Source: Marinobacter antarcticus
GTDB taxonomy: Bacteria > Pseudomonadota > Gammaproteobacteria > Pseudomonadales > Oleiphilaceae
Length of the DNA stretch: 64,000 nt
Assembly (NCBI RefSeq): GCF_900142385.1
Contig: NZ_FRAQ01000002.1
Span: 496,001 to 560,000 of the forward strand
Direction of reading: 5' to 3'
Under the pieces are notes generated by a model, which made no database searches, was not told the origin of the DNA, and saw only the letters and a program-made list of their open reading frames with translations. Made by a program: the position numbers and the translations under genes. The first letter of the stretch is position 1, and the number at the start of each line of letters is the position of its first letter. Positions 9,585 to 18,618 of this stretch are shown piece by piece.

Positions 9585-10826
9585 CTAGCACCAACCACGC
9601 AGGTGCATCGCCTCTTCAATGCGCTTGAGCCCGTTGATCCACGCCCCCAGCCGGACTGATTTCAGCTGGTGCGCGGCCGCCGTGTTCACGGCTTCCCGGT
9701 AGCCCCGCGCTAACCGTTCCTGTCGGAGGCCGTTGATGGTCTCGATATCCCAGTAATTATCCGAGAGACCCTGACTGCGCTCCATCTGGCACAGGTGCAC
9801 GCTGCCGGCATTGGCCAGCACATCCGGCACAATGATGACGCCCCTTTCCAGCAGCATCGCATCGGCTTTCAACGTGGTTGGCGCATTCGCGGCCTCCACC
9901 ACCATCCGGGCCTGGATCCGGTCCGCGTTGTCCGCGGTAATTACGCCCTGAACCGAAGCAGGCACCAGCACATCGCAGTCACATTCCAGAATGGATTCAC
10001 TGGTTATCGGCTCGCTGCCGGCATAGCCCGAGACTTTTCCGGTGGATTTCTTGTGCGCCAACAGGGCCGGAATATCGATACCATCGTTGGAATAAACGCC
10101 GCCATGGCTATCGCAAACTGCCACAACATCACAGCCGGCTTCGTAGAACATGGTCGCCGCCACCGAGCCGACCTGGCCGAATCCCTGGATGGCAATGCGG
10201 GCATTTTCGATGTCAAAGTCGGCCTGCCTCGCCGCTTCCCGGAACACATCGAAAACACCGCTCCCGGTGGCCTCATAGCCCCCCAGCGAGCCGCCGAGGA
10301 TGGGCGGTTTGTCATTGATCGCAGCCGGTTCATGGTAGCCGGTGATCGACTCGTATTCGTCCAGCATCCAGCTCATGGTTTGCAGATCCGTGCCGATATC
10401 GGCGCCGGGTACATCGTAGGCTTGCCCTCTCGGACGCAGGAAGCGGATATAGGCGCGGCAGAGTGACTCGAACTCCCGGTCACTCAGTTCACGCGGGTCG
10501 GCCACGATACCCCCCTTGCCGCCACCGGCGGGGATGCGTCCCGCGGCATGCTTGATCGACATGATCATCGCGAGGGATTTCACCTCATCCAGGTCGAGAT
10601 CGGGGGAAATCCGCGTCCCGTCCCGGCTCGGCCCGAGGGCATCGTTGTAGCGGACACGATGGGCATCAAACACCCGGAAACTGCCGTCGTCCATTTTCAT
10701 CGGAATGCGAAACGTCACCACACGCCCCGGTGCGGCAAGAAACTCAATGACATTGGGATCAATCTTGCCGAGACGGCCAGCCTCACGAAGAATTTGCCCG
10801 CTTTCATCCAAAAAATCATAATCCAT
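9585..10826 (-). CDS. Glu/Leu/Phe/Val dehydrogenase family protein
   Basis: A 413-aa NAD(P)-dependent oxidative deaminase of the glutamate dehydrogenase superfamily. The dimerisation/substrate domain carries SIKHAAGRIPAGGGKGGI with the catalytic Lys and the DVPGADIGTDLQTM segment with the catalytic Asp. The Rossmann domain shows IAIQGFGQVGSVAA (GxGxxG) and the conserved VVEAANAPTT. The frame extends ten codons further, but the ATG at 10826 has a GAGGA five bases upstream (complement of 10832-10836) and is preferred. Substrate cannot be settled from sequence: glutamate is most likely, but a branched-chain or aromatic amino acid is possible. Confidence 0.87.
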   Translation of the reverse strand: MDYDFLDESGQILREAGRLGKIDPNVIEFLAAPGRVVTFRIPMKMDDGSFRVFDAHRVRYNDALGPSRDGTRISPDLDLDEVKSLAMIMSIKHAAGRIPAGGGKGGIVADPRELSDREFESLCRAYIRFLRPRGQAYDVPGADIGTDLQTMSWMLDEYESITGYHEPAAINDKPPILGGSLGGYEATGSGVFDVFREAARQADFDIENARIAIQGFGQVGSVAATMFYEAGCDVVAVCDSHGGVYSNDGIDIPALLAHKKSTGKVSGYAGSEPITSESILECDCDVLVPASVQGVITADNADRIQARMVVEAANAPTTLKADAMLLERGVIIVPDVLANAGSVHLCQMERSQGLSDNYWDIETINGLRQERLARGYREAVNTAAAHQLKSVRLGAWINGLKRIEEAMHLRGWC

Positions 10827-11040
10827 GGCATTCCTCACACAGGTTGAGTCGGACACTGCTTCCTGCCCGGCATCAGGCCAGACAAGAAATCTTCCTGACT
10901 CTCAACATAGCAGTTGCTGCGGATTAAGTGCCATTTATCCCCGGGGTTTGTACTGGGTGGGGCAATACCCCCGGCTCACTCAACACCTGCCCATTGCCCC
11001 TGCATCAACGCCAAGTGCTCTTGTAGCGTATTAGGAGAGT

Positions 11041-11660
11041 AGGGGCCTCCGTCCGTTTGGATTCGAAGAGCGGCCCCTGGTGTCGTTCCCGATCCAGCGG
11101 GTCGAGATCGACTGGGACCGGCTGATCGCCAAACGGCCAATGCTGCTCGAAAGCCTGGACACCATGCCCAAGTACCTGCTCAAACCCTAGGTGCTGGCGA
11201 TCACCCAGGCCAGCTTCATCGACGACAGCTACGACTTCGGCGTGATGCTCAAGACGCTGAAACAAGGGGCAGGGCGGCCCAGCAAACGCAGCCTGAAACG
11301 CTCACCGAAACGGTTTGTTCCGATCTTGGATCGGGACTTTCAGACCCGGATCCAGAGCTACCTGTGGATGGGGAAGTTTCGGAAGGACGAGTGAATCTTT
11401 CCGATCACGCGCCAGGTGGTGAGTGCGAACATCGACCGGTTGATTGAACAGGTTGGGGGAGAGGCACCGTTCAAGATTGGGTGTCAAACCTTTCGGCACA
11501 GCTTTGCGGTACATCTGCTCCTGCACGGGCGGCCGTTGAAGTTCGTGAGTCAACTTCTGGGCCATAGAAGTGTCGAATCGACAGAGGTTTACACGAATGT
11601 GTTAACGTTCGATGGAGCGCATTTTTTGGAGGGGGTGGATTTTCACCAACTAATCTCTGA
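11041..11660 (+). pseudogene. Decayed tyrosine recombinase (phage-type integrase) with two in-frame stops
   Basis: One reading frame encodes a broken integrase. Translation runs from about 11041 (VSFPIQRVEIDWDRLIAKR), meets a TAG at 11188-11190, continues with VLAITQASFIDDSYDFGVML, meets a TGA at 11392-11394, and resumes as FPITRQVVSANIDRLIEQVG. The C-terminal part has the recombinase catalytic core: QTFRHSFAVHLL (the HxxR box), FVSQLLGHRSVESTEVYTNV (H box and nucleophile Tyr). The first Arg box lies in the damaged middle. No start codon is evident. After about 11660 the frame runs into unrelated sequence, so the 3' end is also a junction. Confidence 0.8.
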
Positions 11661-11666
11661 GAGAAA

Positions 11667-12279
11667 ATGGCATTCGCGAACAAAAATCGAGATCGCAAAG
11701 CTGATCTCAGAAAGCTTATCTTCGCGACACCCGCCAAAGTTGGCAACGCCGACCGCAAAAAATGGGAAGAGGAAATAGAGCAAGAGCACGGCGTCGAGCT
11801 GCATGTCATCGAGCGCGAGGAAATTATCGCTCTTATGCAGATGCCAGGCTACGCCTCGCTTTTAGCAAGCGCTCTCTATCTGAAACGCGATATCGATCCT
11901 CCTACTGAAGTTGTCGTTGCCAAGGCCAAGCGAGCGGCTGATATCTTTATGACGAGGACCTCAAAGAGCGTGCGAAGAGAGTTCGTTTCGCAAATGAAGT
12001 GGCTCATCACGAAGCGCGTAAGGTATTGGACGATATTGAGTCTGCTGACACTAAAACTAGGTCTGTTACGGAAGATGACCTCGACAGGGCTACTCGGGGA
12101 AGCAGCTCATCCGTCCAGACATACGCATTCTTTTTGCGTCAGTTTGTGTCACCCAAACTGACATAGTTCTGGCCGGGGCTGACGCTATTCCACCATCGAA
12201 ATTAATCGCCAGAATCCCAGGCATTGATCGCCCGAAAGGCACTATTCGGGAAAAATCCGGAAAACGTTCAGAATCATAG
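11667..12279 (+). pseudogene. Twice-frameshifted gene of unknown function, weakly Mrr/STAND N-domain-like
   Basis: The first frame (ATG at 11667) gives LRKLIFATPAKVGNADRKKW and EHGVELHVIEREEI, then loses sense near 11945. A second frame continues as LYDEDLKERAKRVRFANEVA and DIESADTKTRSVTEDDLDRA until about 12090. A third gives GKQLIRPDIRILFASVCVTQ and ends IREKSGKRSES at a TAG at 12277-12279. Joined, these make one plausible protein of about 200 aa. The opening 'ATP/TN...W.EE...GV.L.VI.RE' pattern resembles the restriction-endonuclease-like domain seen at the front of some large defence ATPases. That likeness is weak and from memory. The gene is almost certainly dead. Confidence 0.6.
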
Positions 12280-12301
12280 AGATAGAGAGGTGGGCGACGG
12301 A

Positions 12302-12360
12302 TTTAGCACTTCCTGTGAAAATTTAGTACTTTCTGTGGCTATTCTTTAGCACTTTTTGTG
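12302..12360 (+). repeat. Three 16-bp direct repeats, possible decayed IS terminus
   Basis: The motif TTTAGCACTTNNTGTG recurs at 12302-12317, 12322-12337 (TTTAGTACTTTCTGTG) and 12345-12360 (TTTAGCACTTTTTGTG), spaced 20 and 23 bases apart. Multiple short direct repeats of this kind are found at the ends of IS21-family and some other insertion sequences, where transposase binds. No transposase gene remains. The rest of the 12280-12541 interval shows no gene. Confidence 0.6.
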
Positions 12361-12541
12361 GTCGTCCAACCGACCCAAAACTGCACCAAAACGGCATACC
12401 GTACTGCGCATAATGTATATTATGTTAAATCGAGTATGGTTTAACAATGAGCTCTGCACTGATCCCTATCTTCTGTAACATGTTTGCGCTGGGCCTCGCT
12501 TATCGGCCCCAGAGAATAACCAGAGAACAAGAGGTAAAAAA

Positions 12542-12877
12542 ATGGCCCCGGAAGAACTGGAAACATTTCGTCAACTGCTGTTGCAACTTCGTGAGGATCT
12601 GCTCTCAACCAGCGAAATCCGTGATGAGACAAGCGGAACCGTTCACCTCGATCAGCAAAGCGTCGGCCGGCTCTCGCGGATGGATGCCCTGCAAAGCCAG
12701 GCAATGGCAAAGGCTGGTAAGCAACGGGCTGAACAACATTTACGGCTGACCGAAGCAGCTCTGCTACGGATCGACAACGATGAATACGGGGAATGTATGG
12801 AATGCGGTGAACACATCAACCCCAGGCGCCTGGAGGTTGACCCTACAAGCCTCTACTGCATTGATTGCGCGCGATAA
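12542..12877 (+). CDS. DksA/TraR family zinc-finger protein
   Basis: A 111-aa protein with an N-terminal coiled coil (about 1-75) and a C-terminal four-cysteine zinc finger, CMECGEHINPRRLEV then CIDC at 83-110. The DksA tip motif is not obvious (RDETSGTVHLDQQSVGRLSRMDAL lies at the coiled-coil turn region). Such proteins bind the RNA polymerase secondary channel; this short form resembles the TraR/YbiI group rather than housekeeping DksA (about 150 aa). An AGAGGT precedes the ATG. It lies directly downstream of the mobile-element scar. Confidence 0.85.
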   Translation: MAPEELETFRQLLLQLREDLLSTSEIRDETSGTVHLDQQSVGRLSRMDALQSQAMAKAGKQRAEQHLRLTEAALLRIDNDEYGECMECGEHINPRRLEVDPTSLYCIDCAR

Positions 12878-12947
12878 TTTCCCGCAGACATCTCAATCTG
12901 GTCAGCTTCTGTGAAGTGTGAGGTCTGACGCCATTCACACTTGATCC

Positions 12948-13735
12948 CTATCCCCCAGTTGCCTCCGTGAAGGAAACCAGCCGTCTTTTGTCCTCGTCCC
13001 AGAGCGCCAGGCGTATTGAACCGATGCTTTCGCGCAGCGTGATCCGGTTGAATGTTTGAAGTTCCGGGTAGTCCTCCAGCACCTCGGGCAGGCGGTAGGA
13101 AGGGATTCGGCTAGCTAGATGGTGAACATGGTGCACGCCAATGTTGGCGCTGAACCAGCGCAGGATATCCGGCAGTATATAGTTGGAGCTGCCCTGCAGC
13201 GCGGCGTCATGCATGTCCCAGTGTTCGTCGCGCCCCAGTAGGTGGCCTCGAACTGATGCTGGACGAAGAACAGGTAGCGATAAAGGCGATAGCGCCATTG
13301 CTGCCACCGCGGCAGGTCCTGGTATTCGCGGACTGTGAGGGTGTCGAGTCCGCCAATTTGCGGTCGGTCCAGGTTACCGGAGTTGGCATGGTGGCGGTTG
13401 TGGGCTTGGCGCCAGAAATCATGGGGAGTAAGGGTAAGCACACCGATGATACGGCCGGCCCAATCATTGGCGCGACGCGAATGGAAAAACGACCTGTGGC
13501 TGCAGTCATGCTGGATCATGAACAGTCGTACCAGGAATCCCGCAGCAGGGACGGCCAGCACCAGTGCCACGGGCCAGTATCCAGCACTGACAGCCAGCCA
13601 CATCAAAAACCAGATCAACACAAAAGGTAGTGCGGTTATCAGGATCTCCGCAATGCTGCGTGCCAGGCGTGGCTTGCAATACGCTCTGAGTGTCGGCCTC
13701 AGGGATCTGGGTATGGGTGTCCGCGCCTCACTCAT
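12948..13735 (-). pseudogene. Membrane fatty acid desaturase, frameshifted
   Basis: Two overlapping reverse frames together make one desaturase. The first (from ATG at 13735) carries membrane helices and the histidine boxes HDCSHRSFFH and HNRHH, up to VQHQFEATYWG. The second frame carries DEHWDMHDAALQGSSNYILP and the third box HHVHH, ending at 12948. The frames exchange at about 13229-13236, where one base appears to be missing. All eight or more His ligands of the di-iron site survive, so the defect could be a single sequencing error or a recent mutation. The enzyme would introduce a double bond into an acyl chain in the membrane. Its start overlaps the end of the next gene upstream by eight bases. 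Confidence 0.8.
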
Positions 13736-15698
13736 AACTTGCAGCCCAACTGTCGCGGCCGAGCTCTATGGCGCGTGCAACGTCTGTTTCGGGAACCACC
13801 GAGATGTCTCCCACTTCCCTCGAGTCGTAATGAAATACGCACAAGCGTGAGGCAAATTCGGCGAACGGCAGTGATGCTTCGCCATAGCGCTCTCCATGGC
13901 TCTGGGTCGAGCAGTTAATACCCTGCCCCCAATCCTGGCCACTGTCATTGTTGGGGTTGAAAAAATAGATGCGAATCTCGCCATCGCGATCAAGGTTGAC
14001 GCGGATGAGTGTTATGGCGTGGCGTCCAACAAGGCGCCCTCCACTGTCGGTGACCGCGATACCAGCTGGTTGTGGATGGATGACGGGTATATTGCCGTTG
14101 TAATATGGGTGATAGCAGGCGTAGAAATGGCGTATAAAATACTGATAGTCATGGATTTTACCTGTCTCCTGACTAATAACACTAAGAAATCCGTGCCCTA
14201 CCCACCAGCCATACATCTCAGGGTTTATCCAGCGGTGCAGGTCGTCGTCGCGCACGCCGCACAAGCGCCCCATCTCACAATAAACGCGGTCAAGGTGCGG
14301 CACCAGAATCAATGAAACCGGGTCCACATCGGTTGGAGGTTCTTTCGCAAGGCCTGCCTCCAGGTGTTGTGAGGTAATTTGCTGCCCCTCAAAACGCATA
14401 ATGACATCGTCATCACGGGCTGCCCAGGCCACCAGTTGCAACAGATAATCGGCATCGTTGAAGGCCCACATGGAAAGACCGATGACTGACTGACAAGTCG
14501 GGTTATTGCCTTGGCCAACGCCCAGTGGTTGCCCCAGGAGACTCAATACACCGGCGAGCAAATACACCCGTGGAGGGTGTGCGTCACCGAAAACAGCGCT
14601 CAGTTTGTCAGATACTGCCGGACACAAAGTCAGTTCGAGTTGCCTCCACAGGCCCGAAGCCACTGGAGGGGTGAACAAACCGCCACGTTCAAGAAACATC
14701 GCCAGGCCGTAGACAGCCTGACAGGTTTCCGGGTGTACAACCTCGTCGATCAGTTTAAGGACGATCTGGCGGTAACACTGGAGAACATCGTTGCCGGTGA
14801 TGCTCAGGCCCAATGCCAAAGGTATCAAATCATCCCTTTGCCCCCGCAGGTGTCGTAACAGCAAGGGATGGTACGGGGAAACCATGCCCGTCTCATGCAT
14901 TGCTTTGGCAAAGCCCTCCGCCTCTTCAGACAGTGCCGAATTGTCCATGGCGGCCAGACGTTCGCTGTAGACTGCAAAGCCCGGGTCATCGCGACAGCCC
15001 TTAGTTGGACTGAACAAAGCGCTGACCAGTCGCGCCGCTTTGTCCATGCCCGAGGTTTCGATTTTTGGATCAAACAGGCATTTGGCAATCTGGCTGACCA
15101 TCTGTTTGATGCTGCCTGTTTGTATCGGGCGCTGTGCCAGCAAACGGCGTACTTCATCCACCAGGCTGTCGAGAATACTCTCGTACCCCAGCCTGCTGAG
15201 CAGGAACTGATAGAGCGAATTGACGATTTGCCCTAGCCCCTGCGGCCGCTCCCTGTCCGCTTCGCTCATCTGGCCTGACAGCAGGTCCAGATTCAATGCC
15301 GTCACCTGAGCCAGAAAGTTTCTGGCTTGCTCTGCTGAAATGCCGGGATGGCGATAATCACCCATGGCCACAGCAAGCAGGCGAAGCTCACTCAGGGCTT
15401 CGATGGCGGTGTAGTCCGGCGCTCCCTGGCGTAGCGTTCGCACGGCGATCGCGGGTCTCAGGATTGCTGGTTGGCCCCAATCTCCATTGGTAAATACGCC
15501 CTTGGATTCCATAGACGGTACTCGGGCGTACAGCGCGTCCAGCCCTTCGGGAACTTCCATAACCCTAAGTGCCGCCTTCAGTACCTCGGTGTTACGCGCC
15601 AACGGAACGGTCCGGCGGGCAAACGCCAGCTGTTCCAGCGCCTCGTCAAAACTTGCAACTAAAGCATTAATATCTTTGGTAAAACTGGTAATCGTCAC
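13728..15698 (-). CDS. Unknown 656-aa protein with papain-like catalytic signature
   Basis: No family is recognised. Residues 1-375 are helical and acidic with no motif. The C-terminal 280 residues carry a papain-like pattern: Gln396 six residues before Cys402 (GVGQGNNPTCQS), the same Gln-Cys spacing as in papain, followed by a helix with Trp411. His560 starts a beta-strand (VGRHAITLIRVN), and Asn581-Pro582 (YFFNPNND) ends the following strand, where C39/C1-type enzymes have Asp/Asn-Pro. Cys402/His560/Asn581 is therefore a predicted triad with Gln396 as oxyanion residue. No signal peptide or membrane segment. It forms a translationally coupled pair with the desaturase and is divergent from an ATP-grasp gene. 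Protease, transpeptidase or acyltransferase are all open. Confidence 0.7.
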   Translation of the reverse strand: MTITSFTKDINALVASFDEALEQLAFARRTVPLARNTEVLKAALRVMEVPEGLDALYARVPSMESKGVFTNGDWGQPAILRPAIAVRTLRQGAPDYTAIEALSELRLLAVAMGDYRHPGISAEQARNFLAQVTALNLDLLSGQMSEADRERPQGLGQIVNSLYQFLLSRLGYESILDSLVDEVRRLLAQRPIQTGSIKQMVSQIAKCLFDPKIETSGMDKAARLVSALFSPTKGCRDDPGFAVYSERLAAMDNSALSEEAEGFAKAMHETGMVSPYHPLLLRHLRGQRDDLIPLALGLSITGNDVLQCYRQIVLKLIDEVVHPETCQAVYGLAMFLERGGLFTPPVASGLWRQLELTLCPAVSDKLSAVFGDAHPPRVYLLAGVLSLLGQPLGVGQGNNPTCQSVIGLSMWAFNDADYLLQLVAWAARDDDVIMRFEGQQITSQHLEAGLAKEPPTDVDPVSLILVPHLDRVYCEMGRLCGVRDDDLHRWINPEMYGWWVGHGFLSVISQETGKIHDYQYFIRHFYACYHPYYNGNIPVIHPQPAGIAVTDSGGRLVGRHAITLIRVNLDRDGEIRIYFFNPNNDSGQDWGQGINCSTQSHGERYGEASLPFAEFASRLCVFHYDSREVGDISVVPETDVARAIELGRDSWAASYE

Positions 15699-16015
15699 AC
15701 TATTTTCCTTGCCTGCTCAAAGGGCTTCTCGGGCTCGCCCAAAGATGCTCTTAAGGCGTTACGGAAGCAACCGATTCCGGCGCATTCGTTTCAATTTGTT
15801 ACCATACCGTCTATATTAAAGGTGAGGGTTGCAACCAATGGCCTTATATAACTGCGCAGGGAGAACGTTACTAATTCAAGTGTCTCGCTTCGCTTCTGGT
15901 CACTCGATCCCCTCACAAGCGAAAATGCCTAGCTGCTCTTTATACACGGCGGTTTACATTTTACGCTTCAAACTCAGCCCATTTTTTCTGGACAAACCAG
16001 CAAGGAGAACATCGA
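15699..16015. promoter_or_regulatory. Divergent intergenic region between the papain-like and ATP-grasp genes
   Basis: This 317-base region has no gene and must hold both promoters. On the plus strand a TATATT (15811-15816 region) has a weak -35 about 17 bases upstream. A perfect ten-base palindrome GGTTGCAACC at 15827-15836 sits just beyond it and could be an operator. An AAGGAG at 16002-16007 is the ribosome-binding site of the ATP-grasp gene. Promoter assignments are tentative. Confidence 0.35.
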
Positions 16016-17323
16016 ATGTCAATGACATCTGAGAAAGAGTTACCCTCAGAGGTAGCAGCCTGGCTCGATCCGGACATGGACTCGGTTAAAGGTACCGAGA
16101 CGCCCAAAGATCCTAACAAAGGATACATCGCCCTGCTTGGCTGGAGCGTCAATGCGATCAAGGCCGCGCAGAAGTTTGATCGACGCTATATCGTGGTTGC
16201 ACCTGACTGGGCTGCGGATTTCTGTACTGCAAACAAGATACCTTTCATCCCATGGGATTTTATCCGTCTCAATGATCGCTCCATGGATATTGCTAAAAGG
16301 CTGAAGGAAGAAGGTGTCGATGTCGCCATACCGTTGTTCGAGGAAACCGTCGAGTGGTCTGGTGCCATCAACTCGGTCCTGATGGATAGCCCCCGGATGT
16401 ACGGCCAGTCTATTCTGTTCCGCGACAAGGCTCTGATGAAGCGCCGTGCGCAGCTTGGCGGTATTCGCGTCGGGATTTTCGAGGAGGCGCACGAGAAGGA
16501 AGACATCGTTCGTTTCATGAAGCGCGTCAACCAGACACTGCTCAAACTTGATGGTGACCCGGACGACCCTATTCACGTCAAAGCATTCGATAAGGCCGGT
16601 TGCCTTGGCCATCGAATGATTCGCAAAATGGAAGAAATTGATCTCATTCCGCAGGAAGAATACCCCCTGCTGATGGAAAGTCATCTGGATGGCTGGGAGT
16701 TCGCTGTCGAAGCCTGGATCCACGATGGCAAGATCCAGTTTTTGAATATTTCTGAATATGTAACTCTGGGCTATTCGGTGTTCGTGCCCGCTACCGAGCA
16801 ACTCGAGAGCTGGCGTAACGCGATCACCAAGCAGATCGAACTGCTGATCAAAACCTTCGATATCAAATTCGGTATGATTCATCCCGAGTACTTCGTTACT
16901 GCTGACGGCGAGATGTACTTTGGCGAAGTTGCGTATCGTCCGCCCGGGTTCAAGGCTTTTGAGCTTATTGAAAAGGCCTACGGATTCAGTGCGTACCAGG
17001 CTTCCATGTTGGTGTTTGATCCCAAGAGCACGAAAGAGGAAGTCGCGGCCTTCTTCCCTCGTGAAGTGGTCGACGCGAAATGCTACGCCGGTTGCTTCGG
17101 TGTGTATCCAAGACGTCGTGTGGTTAGTAAGCTGGAAATGCCCAGTGAAACGATTAATCACCCCTACTTCGAGTCTCACGAACTGGTCGCGCCGACAGAA
17201 GAGACAGTGCCTGACCGGTCAGCCTTCGGAACGCATTGGGGCCTGATCTTCTTCTCAGGTGACGACCCCATCAAGATGCGGGACCTGCTGAAAGCCCAGG
17301 AAGATCTGGATTTCTATGTTTAA
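16016..17323 (+). CDS. ATP-grasp domain enzyme of unknown substrate
   Basis: A 435-aa soluble protein. An N-terminal Rossmann-like part (about 35-115, YIALLGWSVNAIKAAQKF and IPLFEETVEWSG) precedes an ATP-grasp domain. This includes the Lys/Glu ATP-binding stretch around LLMESHLDGWEFAVEAWIHD and the metal/ATP site GMIHPEYFVT with GEMYFGEVAYRPPG, analogous to the E-x-N-x-R of other ATP-grasp ligases. Such enzymes join a carboxylate to an amine or thiol through an acyl-phosphate. The acceptor cannot be predicted. It stands alone on the plus strand, divergent from the 656-aa papain-like gene and desaturase, and is followed by a strong hairpin. Confidence 0.85.
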   Translation: MSMTSEKELPSEVAAWLDPDMDSVKGTETPKDPNKGYIALLGWSVNAIKAAQKFDRRYIVVAPDWAADFCTANKIPFIPWDFIRLNDRSMDIAKRLKEEGVDVAIPLFEETVEWSGAINSVLMDSPRMYGQSILFRDKALMKRRAQLGGIRVGIFEEAHEKEDIVRFMKRVNQTLLKLDGDPDDPIHVKAFDKAGCLGHRMIRKMEEIDLIPQEEYPLLMESHLDGWEFAVEAWIHDGKIQFLNISEYVTLGYSVFVPATEQLESWRNAITKQIELLIKTFDIKFGMIHPEYFVTADGEMYFGEVAYRPPGFKAFELIEKAYGFSAYQASMLVFDPKSTKEEVAAFFPREVVDAKCYAGCFGVYPRRRVVSKLEMPSETINHPYFESHELVAPTEETVPDRSAFGTHWGLIFFSGDDPIKMRDLLKAQEDLDFYV

Positions 17324-17339
17324 AGATTAGGCTTTGTGC

Positions 17340-17366
17340 GCCTGGTTTCCCAACGGGAAACCAGGC
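17340..17366 (+). terminator. Hairpin terminator after the ATP-grasp gene
   Basis: A perfect 12-base stem, GCCTGGTTTCCC (17340-17351) with GGGAAACCAGGC (17355-17366), and a three-base loop AAC begin 16 bases after the stop codon. The tail is not a clean T-run, so termination efficiency is uncertain. Confidence 0.65.
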
Positions 17367-17530
17367 AATCTGGTATTGGCCACTCACCTGATTTCCTTCC
17401 ACAGCAATACTCTATATCCCTTATCGTGAAACTGGTTTAACTGCTAAAAACCCCCGACTTTTTAAGCCGCAGTCTATATTTGATTCATGCAGGCATAGGG
17501 TTACCTTATTGCCCAAAATGGACATTCACT

Positions 17531-18535
17531 ATGAAAGTTGCAGTGTTTTCCGCCAAATCCTATGACAGAGAACATTTTGATCCGACCAATCAGGCAAATC
17601 AGGCGAATCACGGTGGCCACGAGCTGGTCTACTTCGAACCTCACCTGACGCCCCAGACGGCAATTTTGTGCTGTGGCTTTGAGGCGGTTTGCTGCTTTGT
17701 AAATGACACCCTGAATAGTGAGACTATCGGTATTCTGGCCGATTGCGGGGTCGGCTTAATTGCCATGCGTTGTGCCGGGTTCAACAATGTCGATCTGGAG
17801 GCAGCCAAAGCTGCGGGTATCAGGGTCGCCCGAGTACCTGAGTATTCTCCCCATGCGGTGGCCGAGCATGCTGTCGCTTTGATACTCGGCCTTAACCGTA
17901 ATCTGCACCGTGCCTATAATCGGGTTCGCGAGAACGACTACGCACTCAGCGGCCTGCTCGGTTTTGACCTTTACGGCAAAACAGTCGGGATGGCTGGTTC
18001 CGGCAAGATCGGCGCGGTTTTTGCGCGGATTATGACCGGGTTCGGGTGTCAGGTTATTGCGAGCGACCCTCATGAAAATCCGGATCTCGAGGGTATTGTT
18101 GACTATGTCGAAAACGATCAACTCTTTGCCCGGTCAGACATCATCAGCCTGCATTGTCCGTTGGTTCCGGCGACTCATCACCTGATTAACGCAGCGACCA
18201 TAGGTCAGATGAAACCCGGAGCCATGCTGATAAATACCAGCCGTGGTGGGCTTATTGATACTCCTGCTGTGATCAATGCGTTGAAGTCAGGGCAACTAGG
18301 CTATCTGGGTCTGGATGTCTATGAAGAAGAGGCAGATCTGTTTTTTGAGGATAACTCCAATATGCTTTTGCAGGATGATGTCTTCGCCCGTCTACTGACT
18401 TTTCCCAACGTTATTATTACGGGGCATCAAGCCTTCTTCACCCGCGAGGCACTGAATGCTATCGCACATATCACACTGAACAATATCAGTGACTATGCAG
18501 CTGGAAGGCATAACGGTGTTGAATGGGTTGCGTGA
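17531..18535 (+). CDS. ldhA: D-lactate dehydrogenase, fermentative (2-hydroxyacid dehydrogenase)
   Basis: A 334-aa NAD-dependent D-isomer-specific 2-hydroxyacid dehydrogenase, converting pyruvate to D-lactate. It has the NAD motif [13 protein letters not shown] (a variant GxGxxG), the catalytic Arg in [10 protein letters not shown], the Glu in [11 protein letters not shown], and the His in [22 protein letters not shown] with its bulky residues is typical of E. coli LdhA-type enzymes. The frame extends upstream to 17480, but conserved sequence starts [12 protein letters not shown] at the ATG at 17531. A short NQANQANH duplication near residue 20 is a small oddity. Single-gene unit. Confidence 0.92.
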   Translation: MKVAVFSAKSYDREHFDPTNQANQANHGGHELVYFEPHLTPQTAILCCGFEAVCCFVNDTLNSETIGILADCGVGLIAMRCAGFNNVDLEAAKAAGIRVARVPEYSPHAVAEHAVALILGLNRNLHRAYNRVRENDYALSGLLGFDLYGKTVGMAGSGKIGAVFARIMTGFGCQVIASDPHENPDLEGIVDYVENDQLFARSDIISLHCPLVPATHHLINAATIGQMKPGAMLINTSRGGLIDTPAVINALKSGQLGYLGLDVYEEEADLFFEDNSNMLLQDDVFARLLTFPNVIITGHQAFFTREALNAIAHITLNNISDYAAGRHNGVEWVA

Positions 18536-18618
18536 ATTCAACTGTGATACCGATAAATCCGTCCATCTAGTCTAATGACATTCTTGCTAAAGAGAGCCTT
18601 TAAAATACCAAAAAACCA

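Noticed and set aside
9795-10466. Plus-strand frame inside the dehydrogenase
   Set aside because: Opposite a gene with clear Rossmann and catalytic motifs; no features of its own.
16046-17179. Long reverse-strand reading frame opposite the ATP-grasp gene
   Set aside because: It is the shadow of a well-supported ATP-grasp gene on the plus strand; no motif, ribosome-binding site or plausible composition of its own.
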